The notes: a model not told the origin generated them from the letters alone. DNA of 64,000 nucleotides from DATGPD01 sp041398565 (GCA_041398565.1 JAWKUN010000006.1:434001-498000), one strand, 5' to 3'; positions 39,856-49,246 are shown, counted from the first letter of the stretch. Program-made: numbers and translations.

Positions 39856-41915
39856 GGTTCCGACGCTCCTGCGACTTCGCTCGTCTTCCGGACGTCCTCG
39901 CCGACGTGGCTCGGCATTGCGACGTCGTCGCCTTCGACGTGTTCGACACTCTGCTGTGCCGCCACGTTGCACCCGACGACGTCAAGGAGACCTGTGCCCG
40001 CGAGCTTGCGACGCGCATCGGCAACCCCGACGCCAGCGCCCGCCTGTACGAGCTGCGGCGCAAGCTGGAGGCGGGCATGTGCCAAGAGGCCACTCGCGCC
40101 GGGCTCGACTACGAGTTCCGACACGACGAACTGATGCGACGGTGGGCGCACGCAGCCTCGCCGCTGGAAGACACCCTCGGCGCGGAACTCGCCGCGCACG
40201 AACTCGCCTGCGAGCGCCTGGTGACGGCGCCCACGCCCTCGGCGGCCGCCGCCATCGCGGCGGCGCGCGCCGCCGGTGCTCGCGCGGTGTGGATCAGCGA
40301 CAACTACCTGCCGGCGGCCGCCATCGACGGGCTGCTCGCGGTCCATGGCCTGCGCGCATGGCTGCAGGGCGGCTATGCGTCTTCTACCGACCTGCACACC
40401 AAACGCAGCGGGCGCTTGTTCATCGACCTCTTGCAGACCGAGTGCATCGAGCCGGGCCGGCTGCTGGTCGTAGGCGACGACCGTCATGCCGACCGCGACG
40501 CCGCACACCGGGTCGGTGCGCACACCATCTGGATCCGTGACGTTGCCGCTCTGGCCCGGCGCGCACGCCTGCACGCTGCGCACGCGCTGGTCAGACGCCA
40601 CCGCTTCTTCGCCGGCCATCGCTGGGCCACGGCCGCGAGCTTCGGCGTGCGACGGCGCCGGAGCTCGAGCGCGCCGGGATCGGCACATCGAGAGCTGGGC
40701 AGAATGCTCGGCACGACCTTCAGCGCCTTCGCCCTCTTCGTGCACGAACAGGCGCGCGACCTCGGCCTGGACCGCGTGTTCTTCCTGTCGCGCGAAGGCG
40801 CGACGCTTCTCCATCTCTATCGTCGCGTCGGTCGCGTCCTCGCGGAGCCGTCGCCGCCAGCGGCGTACTTCTGCGCGAGTCGGCGCTCCACCTTCCTGCC
40901 GAGCCTCGCACGCCTCGACGTCGAGACACTGGCGGCGCGCCTGTGGACGCGCCATCCACACCAGTCACCCCTGCAGATCCTCACCGACCTGTCGTTGCCG
41001 TCCGAGCTGGGCGAGGTGGCACTGGCCCACGGACTCGGCGATCCGTCGGCCTCCCTGTCGGCACCCGCCTCCGATCCGCGCGTCGCCGCCTTCCTGGCCG
41101 ACCCGCGGATCCAGGAGGCGTTCGTCGAGGCGCGGGCGCGGGCGCGGGCAGGCCTGCGACGCTACTGGTCGGAACGCGGCGGGGCCGCGCGGGGCGCCTT
41201 CGGGGTCGTCGACGTCGGCTGGCACGGCAGCATCCAGAACAACCTGTGGGGGGTGCTGACAGCCGCGACGGACGGGCTGCCGATCGGCGACCTGACGCTC
41301 GACGGGCTGTATCTGGCGTTCGTCGACGACGCCGAGGAAGCGCCCGGCAACCGCAAGCGCGGCTATCTGATCGACCACCAGCGCGGCGACGGGGGCGCCA
41401 AGGCCCTGTTGCAGAACAGCCAGGTCTTCGAGATGTTCGCCAGCGCACCGCACGGTGCGGTCGTGGGTTACGAGGAGGCGCGCGGGCGCATCCGTCCCCG
41501 GCTGTGCCCGGAGACCCACGTCGACCGCGGCCTGTGGCACGCGGTGCGTCATGGTATGCGCGAAGCTGTCGACGACTGCCTGCCCGCGCTCGCGTGGTTG
41601 CGGCCGCGCGCCGACGACCTGCGCGCCTGGCTGCTCGATCGCATCCACCGCTACGTGCACTACCCGACGTTGGCCGAGGCGCGCGCCATCCTGCAGTACG
41701 GTCACGGCGAGAGCTTTGGCGGCTCGCCGAGTACTCGCTACGAGTTCGCCGGGTCGTGGCGACACATCCTGTTCGGTGGCGCACCCTGGCACATCGCCGC
41801 GCGCGCGGTCGCCGCCTTCGCCCAGCAGGAGTGGCCGGGCGCCGCTCTGCGGCGCAGCCACGTTCCGGGGCTGTGCTACCTCTACGACCGCTACCGTTCG
41901 CTACCGGGGACGTGA
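39852..41915 (+). CDS. HAD-superfamily protein (COG5610-like) of a surface-glycan cluster
   Basis: A 687-residue protein from a GTG. The N-terminal HAD domain has D29-V-F-D32-T (nucleophile and acid), motif II ISDNYLP, a lysine in HTKRSGRLF and motif III VVGDDRHADRDAA, so all catalytic residues are present. From ~285 on is a large domain seen with COG5610-type proteins: RVFFLSREGATLLHLYRR, FCASRRSTFLPSL, GVVDVGWHGSIQNNL and KALLQNSQVFEMFASAPHG. Such proteins occur in polysaccharide loci and may act as phosphatases or transferases; the precise reaction is unknown. Coupled by GTGA overlaps to its neighbours on both sides. Confidence 0.75.
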   Translation: MRFRRSCDFARLPDVLADVARHCDVVAFDVFDTLLCRHVAPDDVKETCARELATRIGNPDASARLYELRRKLEAGMCQEATRAGLDYEFRHDELMRRWAHAASPLEDTLGAELAAHELACERLVTAPTPSAAAAIAAARAAGARAVWISDNYLPAAAIDGLLAVHGLRAWLQGGYASSTDLHTKRSGRLFIDLLQTECIEPGRLLVVGDDRHADRDAAHRVGAHTIWIRDVAALARRARLHAAHALVRRHRFFAGHRWATAASFGVRRRRSSSAPGSAHRELGRMLGTTFSAFALFVHEQARDLGLDRVFFLSREGATLLHLYRRVGRVLAEPSPPAAYFCASRRSTFLPSLARLDVETLAARLWTRHPHQSPLQILTDLSLPSELGEVALAHGLGDPSASLSAPASDPRVAAFLADPRIQEAFVEARARARAGLRRYWSERGGAARGAFGVVDVGWHGSIQNNLWGVLTAATDGLPIGDLTLDGLYLAFVDDAEEAPGNRKRGYLIDHQRGDGGAKALLQNSQVFEMFASAPHGAVVGYEEARGRIRPRLCPETHVDRGLWHAVRHGMREAVDDCLPALAWLRPRADDLRAWLLDRIHRYVHYPTLAEARAILQYGHGESFGGSPSTRYEFAGSWRHILFGGAPWHIAARAVAAFAQQEWPGAALRRSHVPGLCYLYDRYRSLPGT

Positions 41916-42751
41916 ACGAGCCGCTGATCACCGTCGTGATTCCGTGCTTCAACCACGGTCGATTCGTCGCCGAGGCCCTGGCGTCGGTACGCGATCAGAC
42001 GTGGCCGGCATGGGAAGTCGTGGTCATCGATGACGGATCCACGGACGACTCGGCCGCACGCATCGAGGCCCTCCTGCGCGAGCTGGGCGATCCCCGCGCT
42101 CGCCTCCTGCGCCAGGACAATCGAGGTCTGCCCAGCGCGCGCAACGCCGGTATCGCCGCCGGCAGCGGCGAGTTCTTCGTCCCCCTCGACGCCGACGACC
42201 GCCTGCGGCCGCGCATGCTCGAGGCGTGCGTCGCGCCGCTGCTCCGGCAACCGGGGCTCGGCTTCGCCTACGGCCACATGCAGACGTTCGGCGAAGCCGA
42301 ACGGGTGGTGCGCTACCCCCCCTACAACATGCACCGCCTGCTCGACGAGAACCAGGTGACGGTCAGCGCCGTGGTGCGCACGGCGGCTTGGCGGGCGGTC
42401 GGCGGCTACAAGGCGGCGATGGTACACGGCGCCGAGGACTGGGAGTTCTGGATCAGCTGCGCCGAGTGCGGCTGGCACGGAGTGCGCGTCGACGAACTGG
42501 TGTTCGAGTACCGCCGGCAGGGCCCGTCGATGTGGACACAGACCGCCCGGAAGCTCGACCTCATCCGCGCGCAGATCGCGGAACTGCACCCCGAGCTCTA
42601 CTCGACCACCGGCCGCGCGCGCGTCCGAGCCGAATGGCACAGTCGCTTCGACCCGCACGCCAAGGACTCTTGGTACGCGCGCGCCGCAGGCTTGCTGCCC
42701 ACCCCGCTGCGACGGGCCGCCGAGACGCTGTACCGCCGCTACTGGCTCTGA
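41912..42751 (+). CDS. Glycosyltransferase family 2 protein
   Basis: A 279-residue GT-A transferase. The start PLITVVIPCFNHGRFVAEAL and VVIDDGSTDDSAARIEALL are the GT2 nucleotide-binding strands; SARNAGIAAGSGEFFVPLDADD contains the DxD metal motif (DAD), and GAEDWEFWISCAECGW carries the catalytic ED. It starts with GTG overlapping the preceding stop (GTGA) and is the last gene of the cluster. Donor and acceptor cannot be predicted. Confidence 0.9.
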   Translation: MNEPLITVVIPCFNHGRFVAEALASVRDQTWPAWEVVVIDDGSTDDSAARIEALLRELGDPRARLLRQDNRGLPSARNAGIAAGSGEFFVPLDADDRLRPRMLEACVAPLLRQPGLGFAYGHMQTFGEAERVVRYPPYNMHRLLDENQVTVSAVVRTAAWRAVGGYKAAMVHGAEDWEFWISCAECGWHGVRVDELVFEYRRQGPSMWTQTARKLDLIRAQIAELHPELYSTTGRARVRAEWHSRFDPHAKDSWYARAAGLLPTPLRRAAETLYRRYWL

Positions 42752-42854
42752 CGCGCACACGACCCGGGCCGCAGCCGACAGCCTCCACCACGCCCGCGCC
42801 CGAGGGCAGAAACCAGTGTGACGCCCGGCGGTCCCCCATCCTGGAAGGAGCACG

Positions 42855-43310
42855 ATGAAGACCACTGCAACCCGATTTCGACTCCTCGCCCTGCCCGGCC
42901 TGGCCTGCGCCTTGGCGGCGGTCCTCGCATGTTCCCGGACCGGTGTACCCCTGCCCTTGGCGGGAGATCCTGCGCGCGGCCACTACCTGGTGGAGCAGGT
43001 GGGCATGTGCCAGGACTGCCACACACCACGCGACGACGAGGGACAGTTCGACCGCTCGCGCTGGCTGCAGGGCGCGGCGATTCCCTTCCAACCCACCGCG
43101 CCCATGCCGTGGGCACCCGCGTCCGCCTACATCGCCGGCTTGCCGACGCTCACCGACCAGCAGGCCGTGACGTTCCTCACCAGCGGCGAACTGCCGGGGC
43201 ACCGCCGGCCGCGCCCGCCCATGCCGGACTACCGGCTCGACCAGCGCGACGCCCTCGACGTCGTCGCCTACCTCCGCTCGCTGGGCAAGCCGGAGGCGCC
43301 TGCCCGGTGA
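42855..43310 (+). CDS. Lipoprotein mono-heme cytochrome c
   Basis: A 151-residue exported protein. The signal ends in a lipobox AAVLAC with the lipidated cysteine at 26. The heme site is C52-Q-D-C55-H56, and PMPDYRLDQRDALDVVAYLRSL gives the distal methionine and the last helix of class I cytochromes c. The ATG has a good GGAAGGAG upstream. It resembles the small cytochromes found with dehydrogenases, but no oxidoreductase gene adjoins; it lies between the glycan operon and a kinase gene. Confidence 0.88.
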   Translation: MKTTATRFRLLALPGLACALAAVLACSRTGVPLPLAGDPARGHYLVEQVGMCQDCHTPRDDEGQFDRSRWLQGAAIPFQPTAPMPWAPASAYIAGLPTLTDQQAVTFLTSGELPGHRRPRPPMPDYRLDQRDALDVVAYLRSLGKPEAPAR

Positions 43311-43382
43311 TGCAACCGCGCCGTGCGGGCGGACGCCGACTCGATCCGGCTCGGTTGCCGCCGCGTTGCGGTTCGACGCCCC

Positions 43383-43388
43383 TACAAT
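43383..43388 (+). promoter_or_regulatory. Possible -10 element of a leaderless kinase promoter
   Basis: TACAAT lies ten bases before the ATG at 43399, with no Shine-Dalgarno. It is the best match to TATAAT among the presumed leaderless starts in this window. Confidence 0.35.
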
Positions 43389-43398
43389 CCCGCCGGCG

Positions 43399-46020
43399 AT
43401 GAGCGACACGCACGCCTCGCAGGTCGAAGAACTCCTCGCCGAGGCGCTCGCCCTCTGGGACGCGGGCGGCGACGAGGCTCTGGACGCGTTCGTCACCGCC
43501 CATCCGAACCACGCCGACGTTCTCAGACGCGGCGTGCGACGCTGCCGCGACATGGGCCTGCTCGGCCGTCCCGACGGGGACCGCGGCTTCCCCGATCGGC
43601 TCGGTGACTTCCGGCTGCTGCGCCGGCTCGGCGGTGGTGGCATGGGCGTCGTGTACGAAGCAGAGCAGGTCCAGCTCGGGCGACGGGTCGCGCTCAAGGT
43701 CATCCGACCCGAGTTCCTCTACTTCGAGGGTGCACGCGAGCGTTTCCGGCGCGAGGTCGACGCCATCGCCAAGCTGTCGCATCCGGCGATCGTGCCGGTG
43801 CTGGCCTTCGGCGAGCACGACGCCGTGCCCTACTTCGCCATGGAGCTGCTTCCCGGCGCCACCGCCGAGGAGGTGTGCGCGGCGATGCGCGGGCGCGATC
43901 CGGGCGAGCTGAGCGGACACGACCTCCGCGCCGCAGTCAGCAGCCTCGGCCACGACGCGACCGACGAAGCGTTCGCCGGCGCGTGGTGGCAGGCGTGCAC
44001 ACGCATGGCCCTGCAGATCGCGCTCGGGCTGCGTCATGCCCACCTGCGGGGCATCGTGCACCGCGACGTCAAGCCTTCCAACGTGATGATCACACCGCAC
44101 GGGCAAGCGGTCGTGCTCGACTTCGGCGTGGCGCAGGTAGGCCAGGCGCGCGATCTGACCCGATCCGGCTCGGCGCCGGGATCGCCGGCCTTCATGTCAC
44201 CGGAGCAGATCCGCGGCGACGCCACCGACGAGCGCACCGACGTCTACTCGCTCGGAGCGACCCTTTGGCAGCTGTTGAGCCTGAGTCGGCCGTTCCCCGA
44301 ACGGCACCTGCACGAGTCGATCCAGCAGGGCCACCTGCCAGCGCTGCGCGGGTCGAACCGGAGCGTACCCCGCGAGCTCGAGCTGGTGCTGCGCACCGCC
44401 ATGGACCGCGACCGCGAGCGTCGCTACGGCGACATCGGTGCCTTCGCTGGCGATCTGCAAGCTGTGCTGCAACGGCGGCCGATCGCAGCGCGCCCGCTCG
44501 GCACCGGCCTGCGCCTGTTGCGTTGGTGCCAGCGTCATCGTGTCGCCGCCACCGCGCTGGCGGCGCTCGGCGTCGGCGCCGCGGCGTTCCCAGCAGTGAT
44601 CGCTTGGCAGCAGCAGCGCGCCAACACCATCCTGCGCGCCGAGCAGGTGCGCACGCAGCAGAGCCTCGACACGAGCCTGGACGCCCTGCACTCGGTGCTC
44701 GTGCGTTTGGGCAACGAGAAGCTCCGGCGCGTGCCTCTGGCCGAGGAGGCCGCGCACGGCGCGCTCGTCGACGCTGCCGGCCTCTACCGCCAGGTGCTGC
44801 AGCTGCACCCCACGAACACCCGCGCGCGGGTACAGGGCGGCCGCGCACTCCATGCCCTCGCCATGTCGTTCGAGCGCCAGGGCAAGATGCGCGAAGCGGT
44901 GGACACCGCCCGCGAGGCGGTCTCGGTTCTCGGTGGCGACAGCCGCGACTGCCCCCCGGAACAGATCGACGTCCGCGCGCACGCCAACATGAGTCTCGGG
45001 TCCGGTCTTGCCGACATCCAGGCCACCGCCGAGGCACTCGCCGCCCTCGACGCCGCCGAACGCGACTTCTTGCTGGCCGGGGCGACGCCGGCCTACCTGG
45101 CCGAGTCGCTGCGCGGGCGGGCGATGCTGCGCGCCACGCGCTCGACCCTGCTCGACGAAGACAAGCAAGCCGACCTCGCCGAGTCGACCCTACGCGAAGC
45201 TGTCGAACTCCAGCGCAAGGCGGTCGCCGCCGGCAAGGCCCTGGCCAAGGACCCGGCTCTGGCAGTCACCCACCTGACCAACCTGGCCAAGTTCCTGGCG
45301 CGCCGCGAGCGCGACGAGGAGGCGCGCACCGAGTACGAAGAAGCGCTCGCCGCGGCGCAGTCGCTCGTCCGCGACTCCTCCGCCTGGCCTCCACCCGATG
45401 TGACCGTAGCGGAGATCCAGGAGGGACTGGGAAATCTGCTCGGGAGGTCCGATCCGGCCGCCGCCGAGGACCACTTGCACGCCGCGCTGGCCACACGCGA
45501 GCGTGTGCTGGCGCAGTTCCCCAACAACCTCGGCTTCCGAGTCGAGCTGGGTGGCACGTTGCACAACGTCGGGACGTGCGCCTACCGCAGCGGTGACGTC
45601 GTCGCGGCGCTCGGCTGGTTCGAGAAGGCGCGCGCCTGCCAGGAGACGGCGCTGGCGCGGGTTCCACACCATCAGCAGAGCCGTCTGTACCTCGCGAATC
45701 ACCTCACCATGCTCGGACGCTGCCAGGCGCAGCTCGGCCGTGGCGACGAGGTCGTCGCCACGGCCGCAGCGATGACCAGGGTCGGCGACGACGCGCGCAC
45801 AGCCGTCGAGTCGGCACGCTTGTACTTGCGCGCCTTCGGCGTGCGGCAGGACGAGACGTCAGCGACAGCGGGGATGCAGCAGCTGCTGCTCGCCGAGCAG
45901 CGCGGCCTGAACTCCAGCCGCGACCTCGAGGACGAAGTGTTCGCGCCCCTGCACGCGCGCCCCGAGTGGCAAGGACTCGTCGAGCGTCTCCGTCAGCGTG
46001 CGCCGCCGGTCGCGCGCTGA
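43399..46020 (+). CDS. Membrane Ser/Thr protein kinase with C-terminal TPR-like sensor region
   Basis: An 873-residue protein. Kinase motifs: GGGGMGVVYEA near residue 77, VALKVIRPE, HRDVKPSN near 220, LDFGVAQ near 240 and GSPAFMSPEQI. About 35 extra residues are inserted before the catalytic-loop helix (RGRDPGELSGHDLRAAVSS). One membrane helix is at ~382-404, then ~465 residues of helical, TPR-like repeats (for example LYRQVLQLHPTN, ALGWFEKARACQETAL). N-terminal residues 1-60 form the short helical domain often found in planctomycete kinases. It is probably the partner of the ECF factor at 46552. The ATG at 43399 has no ribosome site. Confidence 0.9.
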   Translation: MSDTHASQVEELLAEALALWDAGGDEALDAFVTAHPNHADVLRRGVRRCRDMGLLGRPDGDRGFPDRLGDFRLLRRLGGGGMGVVYEAEQVQLGRRVALKVIRPEFLYFEGARERFRREVDAIAKLSHPAIVPVLAFGEHDAVPYFAMELLPGATAEEVCAAMRGRDPGELSGHDLRAAVSSLGHDATDEAFAGAWWQACTRMALQIALGLRHAHLRGIVHRDVKPSNVMITPHGQAVVLDFGVAQVGQARDLTRSGSAPGSPAFMSPEQIRGDATDERTDVYSLGATLWQLLSLSRPFPERHLHESIQQGHLPALRGSNRSVPRELELVLRTAMDRDRERRYGDIGAFAGDLQAVLQRRPIAARPLGTGLRLLRWCQRHRVAATALAALGVGAAAFPAVIAWQQQRANTILRAEQVRTQQSLDTSLDALHSVLVRLGNEKLRRVPLAEEAAHGALVDAAGLYRQVLQLHPTNTRARVQGGRALHALAMSFERQGKMREAVDTAREAVSVLGGDSRDCPPEQIDVRAHANMSLGSGLADIQATAEALAALDAAERDFLLAGATPAYLAESLRGRAMLRATRSTLLDEDKQADLAESTLREAVELQRKAVAAGKALAKDPALAVTHLTNLAKFLARRERDEEARTEYEEALAAAQSLVRDSSAWPPPDVTVAEIQEGLGNLLGRSDPAAAEDHLHAALATRERVLAQFPNNLGFRVELGGTLHNVGTCAYRSGDVVAALGWFEKARACQETALARVPHHQQSRLYLANHLTMLGRCQAQLGRGDEVVATAAAMTRVGDDARTAVESARLYLRAFGVRQDETSATAGMQQLLLAEQRGLNSSRDLEDEVFAPLHARPEWQGLVERLRQRAPPVAR

Positions 46021-46026
46021 GCGCCG

Positions 46027-46494
46027 TCAGTACTCGCGGCCGCCGGCACGCTTCCAGTCCGCGAACAACGCCGCGCACTCGGCGCGCAGGACGCCTTCGA
46101 CCAGGCGCACACGGCTGCCGCCCTGGCGGTAGAGGTCGCGCGCCGGCACGTGCAGCTCGTTGAAGCCAGCGGCAGCCGCATCGGCGATGGCGGCTCCGCT
46201 CACGCACTCGTCGAGCCGCGCCCAGTGGATGGCGCTCGCACACATCGGGCAGGGTTCGGTGGTGGTGTAGATCGAGCATCCGGACAGGTCGATCGACGCG
46301 AGCGTCTGGCAGGCGCGCTGAATGGTGACGACCTCGGCGTGGGCGGTGATGTCCGTGCGGTGCCACACCTCGTTGTGGCCGGCAGCGACCAGCGTGCCTG
46401 CACGTACCACCACGGCTCCGAACGGGCTCTGGCCGGCGGCGATGCCGCGGCGTGCCTGGTCGATCGCCAGCTGCATCCAACGGTCACGATCCAT
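46027..46494 (-). CDS. Guanine-deaminase-like cytidine deaminase-fold enzyme
   Basis: A 155-residue zinc deaminase. Zinc ligands H52 (in TAHAEV, with the proton shuttle E54) and C82/C85 in TTTEPCPMCASAIHW. ADAAAAGFNE and the C-terminal aromatic end (GGREY) resemble guanine deaminase GuaD of Bacillus rather than tRNA adenosine deaminase TadA, which lacks the extended C-terminus. The ATG at 46494 has GAGGA six bases upstream; an ATG at 46506 is less likely. Reaction proposed: guanine to xanthine plus ammonia. Confidence 0.82.
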   Translation of the reverse strand: MDRDRWMQLAIDQARRGIAAGQSPFGAVVVRAGTLVAAGHNEVWHRTDITAHAEVVTIQRACQTLASIDLSGCSIYTTTEPCPMCASAIHWARLDECVSGAAIADAAAAGFNELHVPARDLYRQGGSRVRLVEGVLRAECAALFADWKRAGGREY

Positions 46495-46551
46495 GACGTT
46501 CCTCATAGCCGATGCACCATCGAAGGTCGCCGTCTGGGCATGGTCCGCGGG

Positions 46552-47163
46552 CTAATCCGCAAGAGACGGCGGCGGGTCCCGGGTCTCCATCTCCTCCACC
46601 TGCAGCGCCAACCTCGACATGCCTCTGTAGACCAGGTTGCGCACCGCGCCCTCCGAGCGACCCATGCGCTCGGCGATCTCGGCATGTCCGAGGCCACAGA
46701 TCCGGTGCAAGGTGATCGCCTCGCGGTAGTCGTCGGGCAGCGCGTCGAACGCCGCCTCGATGCGGGCGATGTCCTCGCGCGCTGCCATGACCCGACTGGG
46801 CGTCACCAGGGTGTGGTAGCACGAAAGGAACGCCGATCCTTCGCCAGGCGACTCCTCGCGTGCCGGGCTGCGCTTGTCGGCGTCCACGTAGCGACGCTTC
46901 TCCAGGAGCTTGTTCTGCGCCCGCGTGTAGAGCCAGTGCCGGAAAGCCGCTTCACCGCGGAACTGGAAGTCGCCGAGGTCCTCGAGCACCTCGCGACACA
47001 CCGACTGCACGAGATCCGGGGCGGTCAGGCGGGCCCGCAGCGCAGGTCCCATGCGCAGGCGAACGAAGGCCTCGAGCGGCGGCAGATGCCGCACGAGCAG
47101 CTCCTCGATCGCCCGCCGGTCGCGCTGCCGTGCCGCGGTGATGAGGGTGTCGCTGGAGTCCAT
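46552..47163 (-). CDS. ECF-type RNA polymerase sigma factor, planctomycete type
   Basis: A 203-residue factor. Region 2 is seen in LTAPDLVQSVCREVLEDLGDFQFRG followed by FRHWLYTRAQNKLLEKRR, a form typical of the ECF groups expanded in planctomycetes and linked to Ser/Thr kinases. Region 4 is LPDDYREAITLHRI with the helix-turn-helix HAEIAERMGRSEGAVRNLVYRG. No anti-sigma gene adjoins. The kinase-TPR gene lies just beyond the deaminase, so the pair may form one signalling route. ATG at 47163. Confidence 0.9.
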   Translation of the reverse strand: MDSSDTLITAARQRDRRAIEELLVRHLPPLEAFVRLRMGPALRARLTAPDLVQSVCREVLEDLGDFQFRGEAAFRHWLYTRAQNKLLEKRRYVDADKRSPAREESPGEGSAFLSCYHTLVTPSRVMAAREDIARIEAAFDALPDDYREAITLHRICGLGHAEIAERMGRSEGAVRNLVYRGMSRLALQVEEMETRDPPPSLAD

Positions 47164-47257
47164 GTGCCGAGGCGCTGCGAGTCCTCGCAGCCTGCGCGCA
47201 GTCTACGGTGGCGCAATTCGGCCAGGATCGAATTCGCCGTGCCGCGCCGCCGGTCGA

Positions 47258-48064
47258 CTACGCAGGTGCGGCACGCAGCGGCACGACCTCGATGGCCCCG
47301 GTCGCCGCACTGCGCTCGACCACTGCCTCCACGCCGTAGGCGTGGGCGATGTGCTCCCGCGTCAGCACGTCCTCGGGGACACCGGACGCGAGCACGCGAC
47401 CGCCGTGCAAGAGCACCAGCTCGTCGCAGAAACGGGCGGCGAGGCCGAGGTCGTGCAGGACGACGATGCCGGCGCAGCCGGGGCGGCGGCTGAACGCCCG
47501 CGCGAACTCCATCACCTCGAGCTGGTGCAGGAGATCGAGCTGCTGGATCGGCTCGTCGAACAGGACCACAGTCGCCTCTTGGGTCAAAGCCTGGGCGATC
47601 AGCACACGACGAAACTCACCGCCGCTCAGCTCGTCGACCGGACGGTGCCGCAGCGACGACAGGCCGAGGTCGTCGAGGGCTCGATCGACGATCTGGAGAT
47701 CGTGCGGCGTCGGGCCGCCGAAGAAGCGCTCGTGCGCGAAGCGTCCCATGCCCACGAAGTGGTCGACGCGGACGGCGAAGGCCGGCGAACTCGCCTGCGG
47801 CACGACCGCGATGCGACGCGCCAGCTCGCGAGGTGACAGCGTCGCCACGTCGGCGCCGTCGAGGAGGACTCGGCCGCGGCGTGGACGCAAGGCACCGTGC
47901 AGGCAACGCAGCAGAGTCGACTTGCCGGCGCCGTTCGGGCCGACCAGTCCCAGCAACCGACCCTCCGTCAGGCTCGCCGACACGCCATCGAGGATGCGGC
48001 TGCTGCCGTAGGCGAAGCCGACGTCCTCTACATCGAGCCGGACGCGGAGATGGGCGGACGACAT
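47258..48064 (-). CDS. ABC importer ATPase of the iron-complex/heme/cobalamin family
   Basis: A 268-residue ATPase. Walker A GPNGAGKST (42-50), Q-loop VVPQASS, signature LSGGEFRR (LSGGE instead of LSGGQ), Walker B VVLFDEP and H-loop VVLHDLGLAARF. It resembles FecE/FhuC/BtuD/HmuV. The same frame is open to an ATG at 48205, which overlaps the permease stop by ATGA; that start would add 47 unconserved residues. I prefer 48064, because the conserved fold begins there. It works with the permease and binding-protein genes upstream; the substrate (ferric siderophore, heme or cobalamin) cannot be decided. Confidence 0.88.
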   Translation of the reverse strand: MSSAHLRVRLDVEDVGFAYGSSRILDGVSASLTEGRLLGLVGPNGAGKSTLLRCLHGALRPRRGRVLLDGADVATLSPRELARRIAVVPQASSPAFAVRVDHFVGMGRFAHERFFGGPTPHDLQIVDRALDDLGLSSLRHRPVDELSGGEFRRVLIAQALTQEATVVLFDEPIQQLDLLHQLEVMEFARAFSRRPGCAGIVVLHDLGLAARFCDELVLLHGGRVLASGVPEDVLTREHIAHAYGVEAVVERSAATGAIEVVPLRAAPA

Positions 48065-48201
48065 GGGAGACCGCACCTCACGACAGCCTTGCTGCGGCTG
48101 GAGACGGGCTCCACGGCCGAACGTCGCCTGGCCGGTGGACGACGGCACAGAGCCATCGATGTTCTCTGCGCCGGCCCGCTCGATGCCGTCGGGTGTCCCG
48201 T

Positions 48202-49242
48202 TCATCCCTGCCTCCGGCCACGCAGCGCGCGCAGGATCACCAGGAAGGACGGCACCCCCACCAGGGACGTGACCACGGTGAGCGGCAGCTCTTGCGGCGG
48301 CACGGCGGTGCGCGCCACGGTGTCGGTGACCACCACCAGCATGGCCCCCAGGCTGGCGCTGGCTGGAAGCAGCACCGCGTGCGTCGGGCCGACCAACCGC
48401 CGGCAAGCGTGTGGCACGATCAGGCCGACGAAGGCGACCATGCCACCGATGCAGATGGCGAGGCTGGTGAGCACGCAGCTCCCCACCAGCACGACTGTGC
48501 CGACCCGCCGCACACGTAGCCCGAGGCGATGCGCGTCGGCCTCGCCGAGCGCCAGCAGGTCCAGCGAGCGAGCGCACGCGCACGCCACCACCACGCCGAT
48601 CACCGTGAGCGGCGCCAGCATGCGCAGCTCGTCCCAGTTGGCGTGCCACAGCCCGCCGGCGAGCCACTGCGTCATCCGACCCAACGCGTACTCGTCGCGC
48701 GTGACAGCCAGCAGGAGCCGCGCCAGCGCCATGAACATGAGCGCCACCGCCATGCCCGTGACGACCACCGACTCGACGGGCAGCGCGCGTCGGGTCCGCG
48801 CCATCCCGAGCACGAGGGTCACGGCGCCGACCGACATCGTGAACGACGTCGCCAGCGTGCCTGCGCGCGACAGGCCGAGCGCGATCGCCAGCACGGCGCC
48901 GAACATCGCCCCCTGCGCCGTGCCGATCACCGTCGGGCTGGCGAGAGGGTTGCGAAGCAGCGCCTGCAGCATGCAGCCGGCGGTACCCAGGGCGCCGCCG
49001 ACGCAGCTGGCGCCGAGCGCGCGTGGCAGGCGCAGGTTGACGATGACGATGTGATCGTCGGAAGCGGCGCCGCCGAGCCCGACCGCGGCCAGCAGGTCGC
49101 CGGCGACGGTCGACCAAGGGACGGCGATGATGCCGAAGCCGACGGACGCCAGGGCGACGAGTGCCAACAGCGCGCCGCCGGTGACGGCGACGGGCCAGGT
49201 GCGGGGTGGGCGCAGCGCGCGCGAAGGTGGCGGTCCGTGCAT
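48202..49242 (-). CDS. ABC importer permease, FecCD/BtuC family
   Basis: A 346-residue protein with about ten membrane helices. Family segments: IVNLRLPRALGASCVGGALGTAG near the N-terminus, LLRNPLASPTVIGTAQGAMFG, and IGGMVAFVGLIVPHACRRLVG near the C-terminus, the coupling loop to the ATPase. The ATG at 49242 is four bases after the stop of the binding-protein gene; upstream in-frame codons are not conserved. Substrate class is iron-siderophore, heme or vitamin B12. Confidence 0.92.
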   Translation of the reverse strand: MHGPPPSRALRPPRTWPVAVTGGALLALVALASVGFGIIAVPWSTVAGDLLAAVGLGGAASDDHIVIVNLRLPRALGASCVGGALGTAGCMLQALLRNPLASPTVIGTAQGAMFGAVLAIALGLSRAGTLATSFTMSVGAVTLVLGMARTRRALPVESVVVTGMAVALMFMALARLLLAVTRDEYALGRMTQWLAGGLWHANWDELRMLAPLTVIGVVVACACARSLDLLALGEADAHRLGLRVRRVGTVVLVGSCVLTSLAICIGGMVAFVGLIVPHACRRLVGPTHAVLLPASASLGAMLVVVTDTVARTAVPPQELPLTVVTSLVGVPSFLVILRALRGRRQG

Positions 49243-49246
49243 CGCT

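Noticed and set aside
48065..48201. Cobalamin riboswitch in the permease-ATPase gap
   Set aside because: No B12-box-like sequence or the expected paired elements are present; the stretch is more likely coding or a simple spacer.
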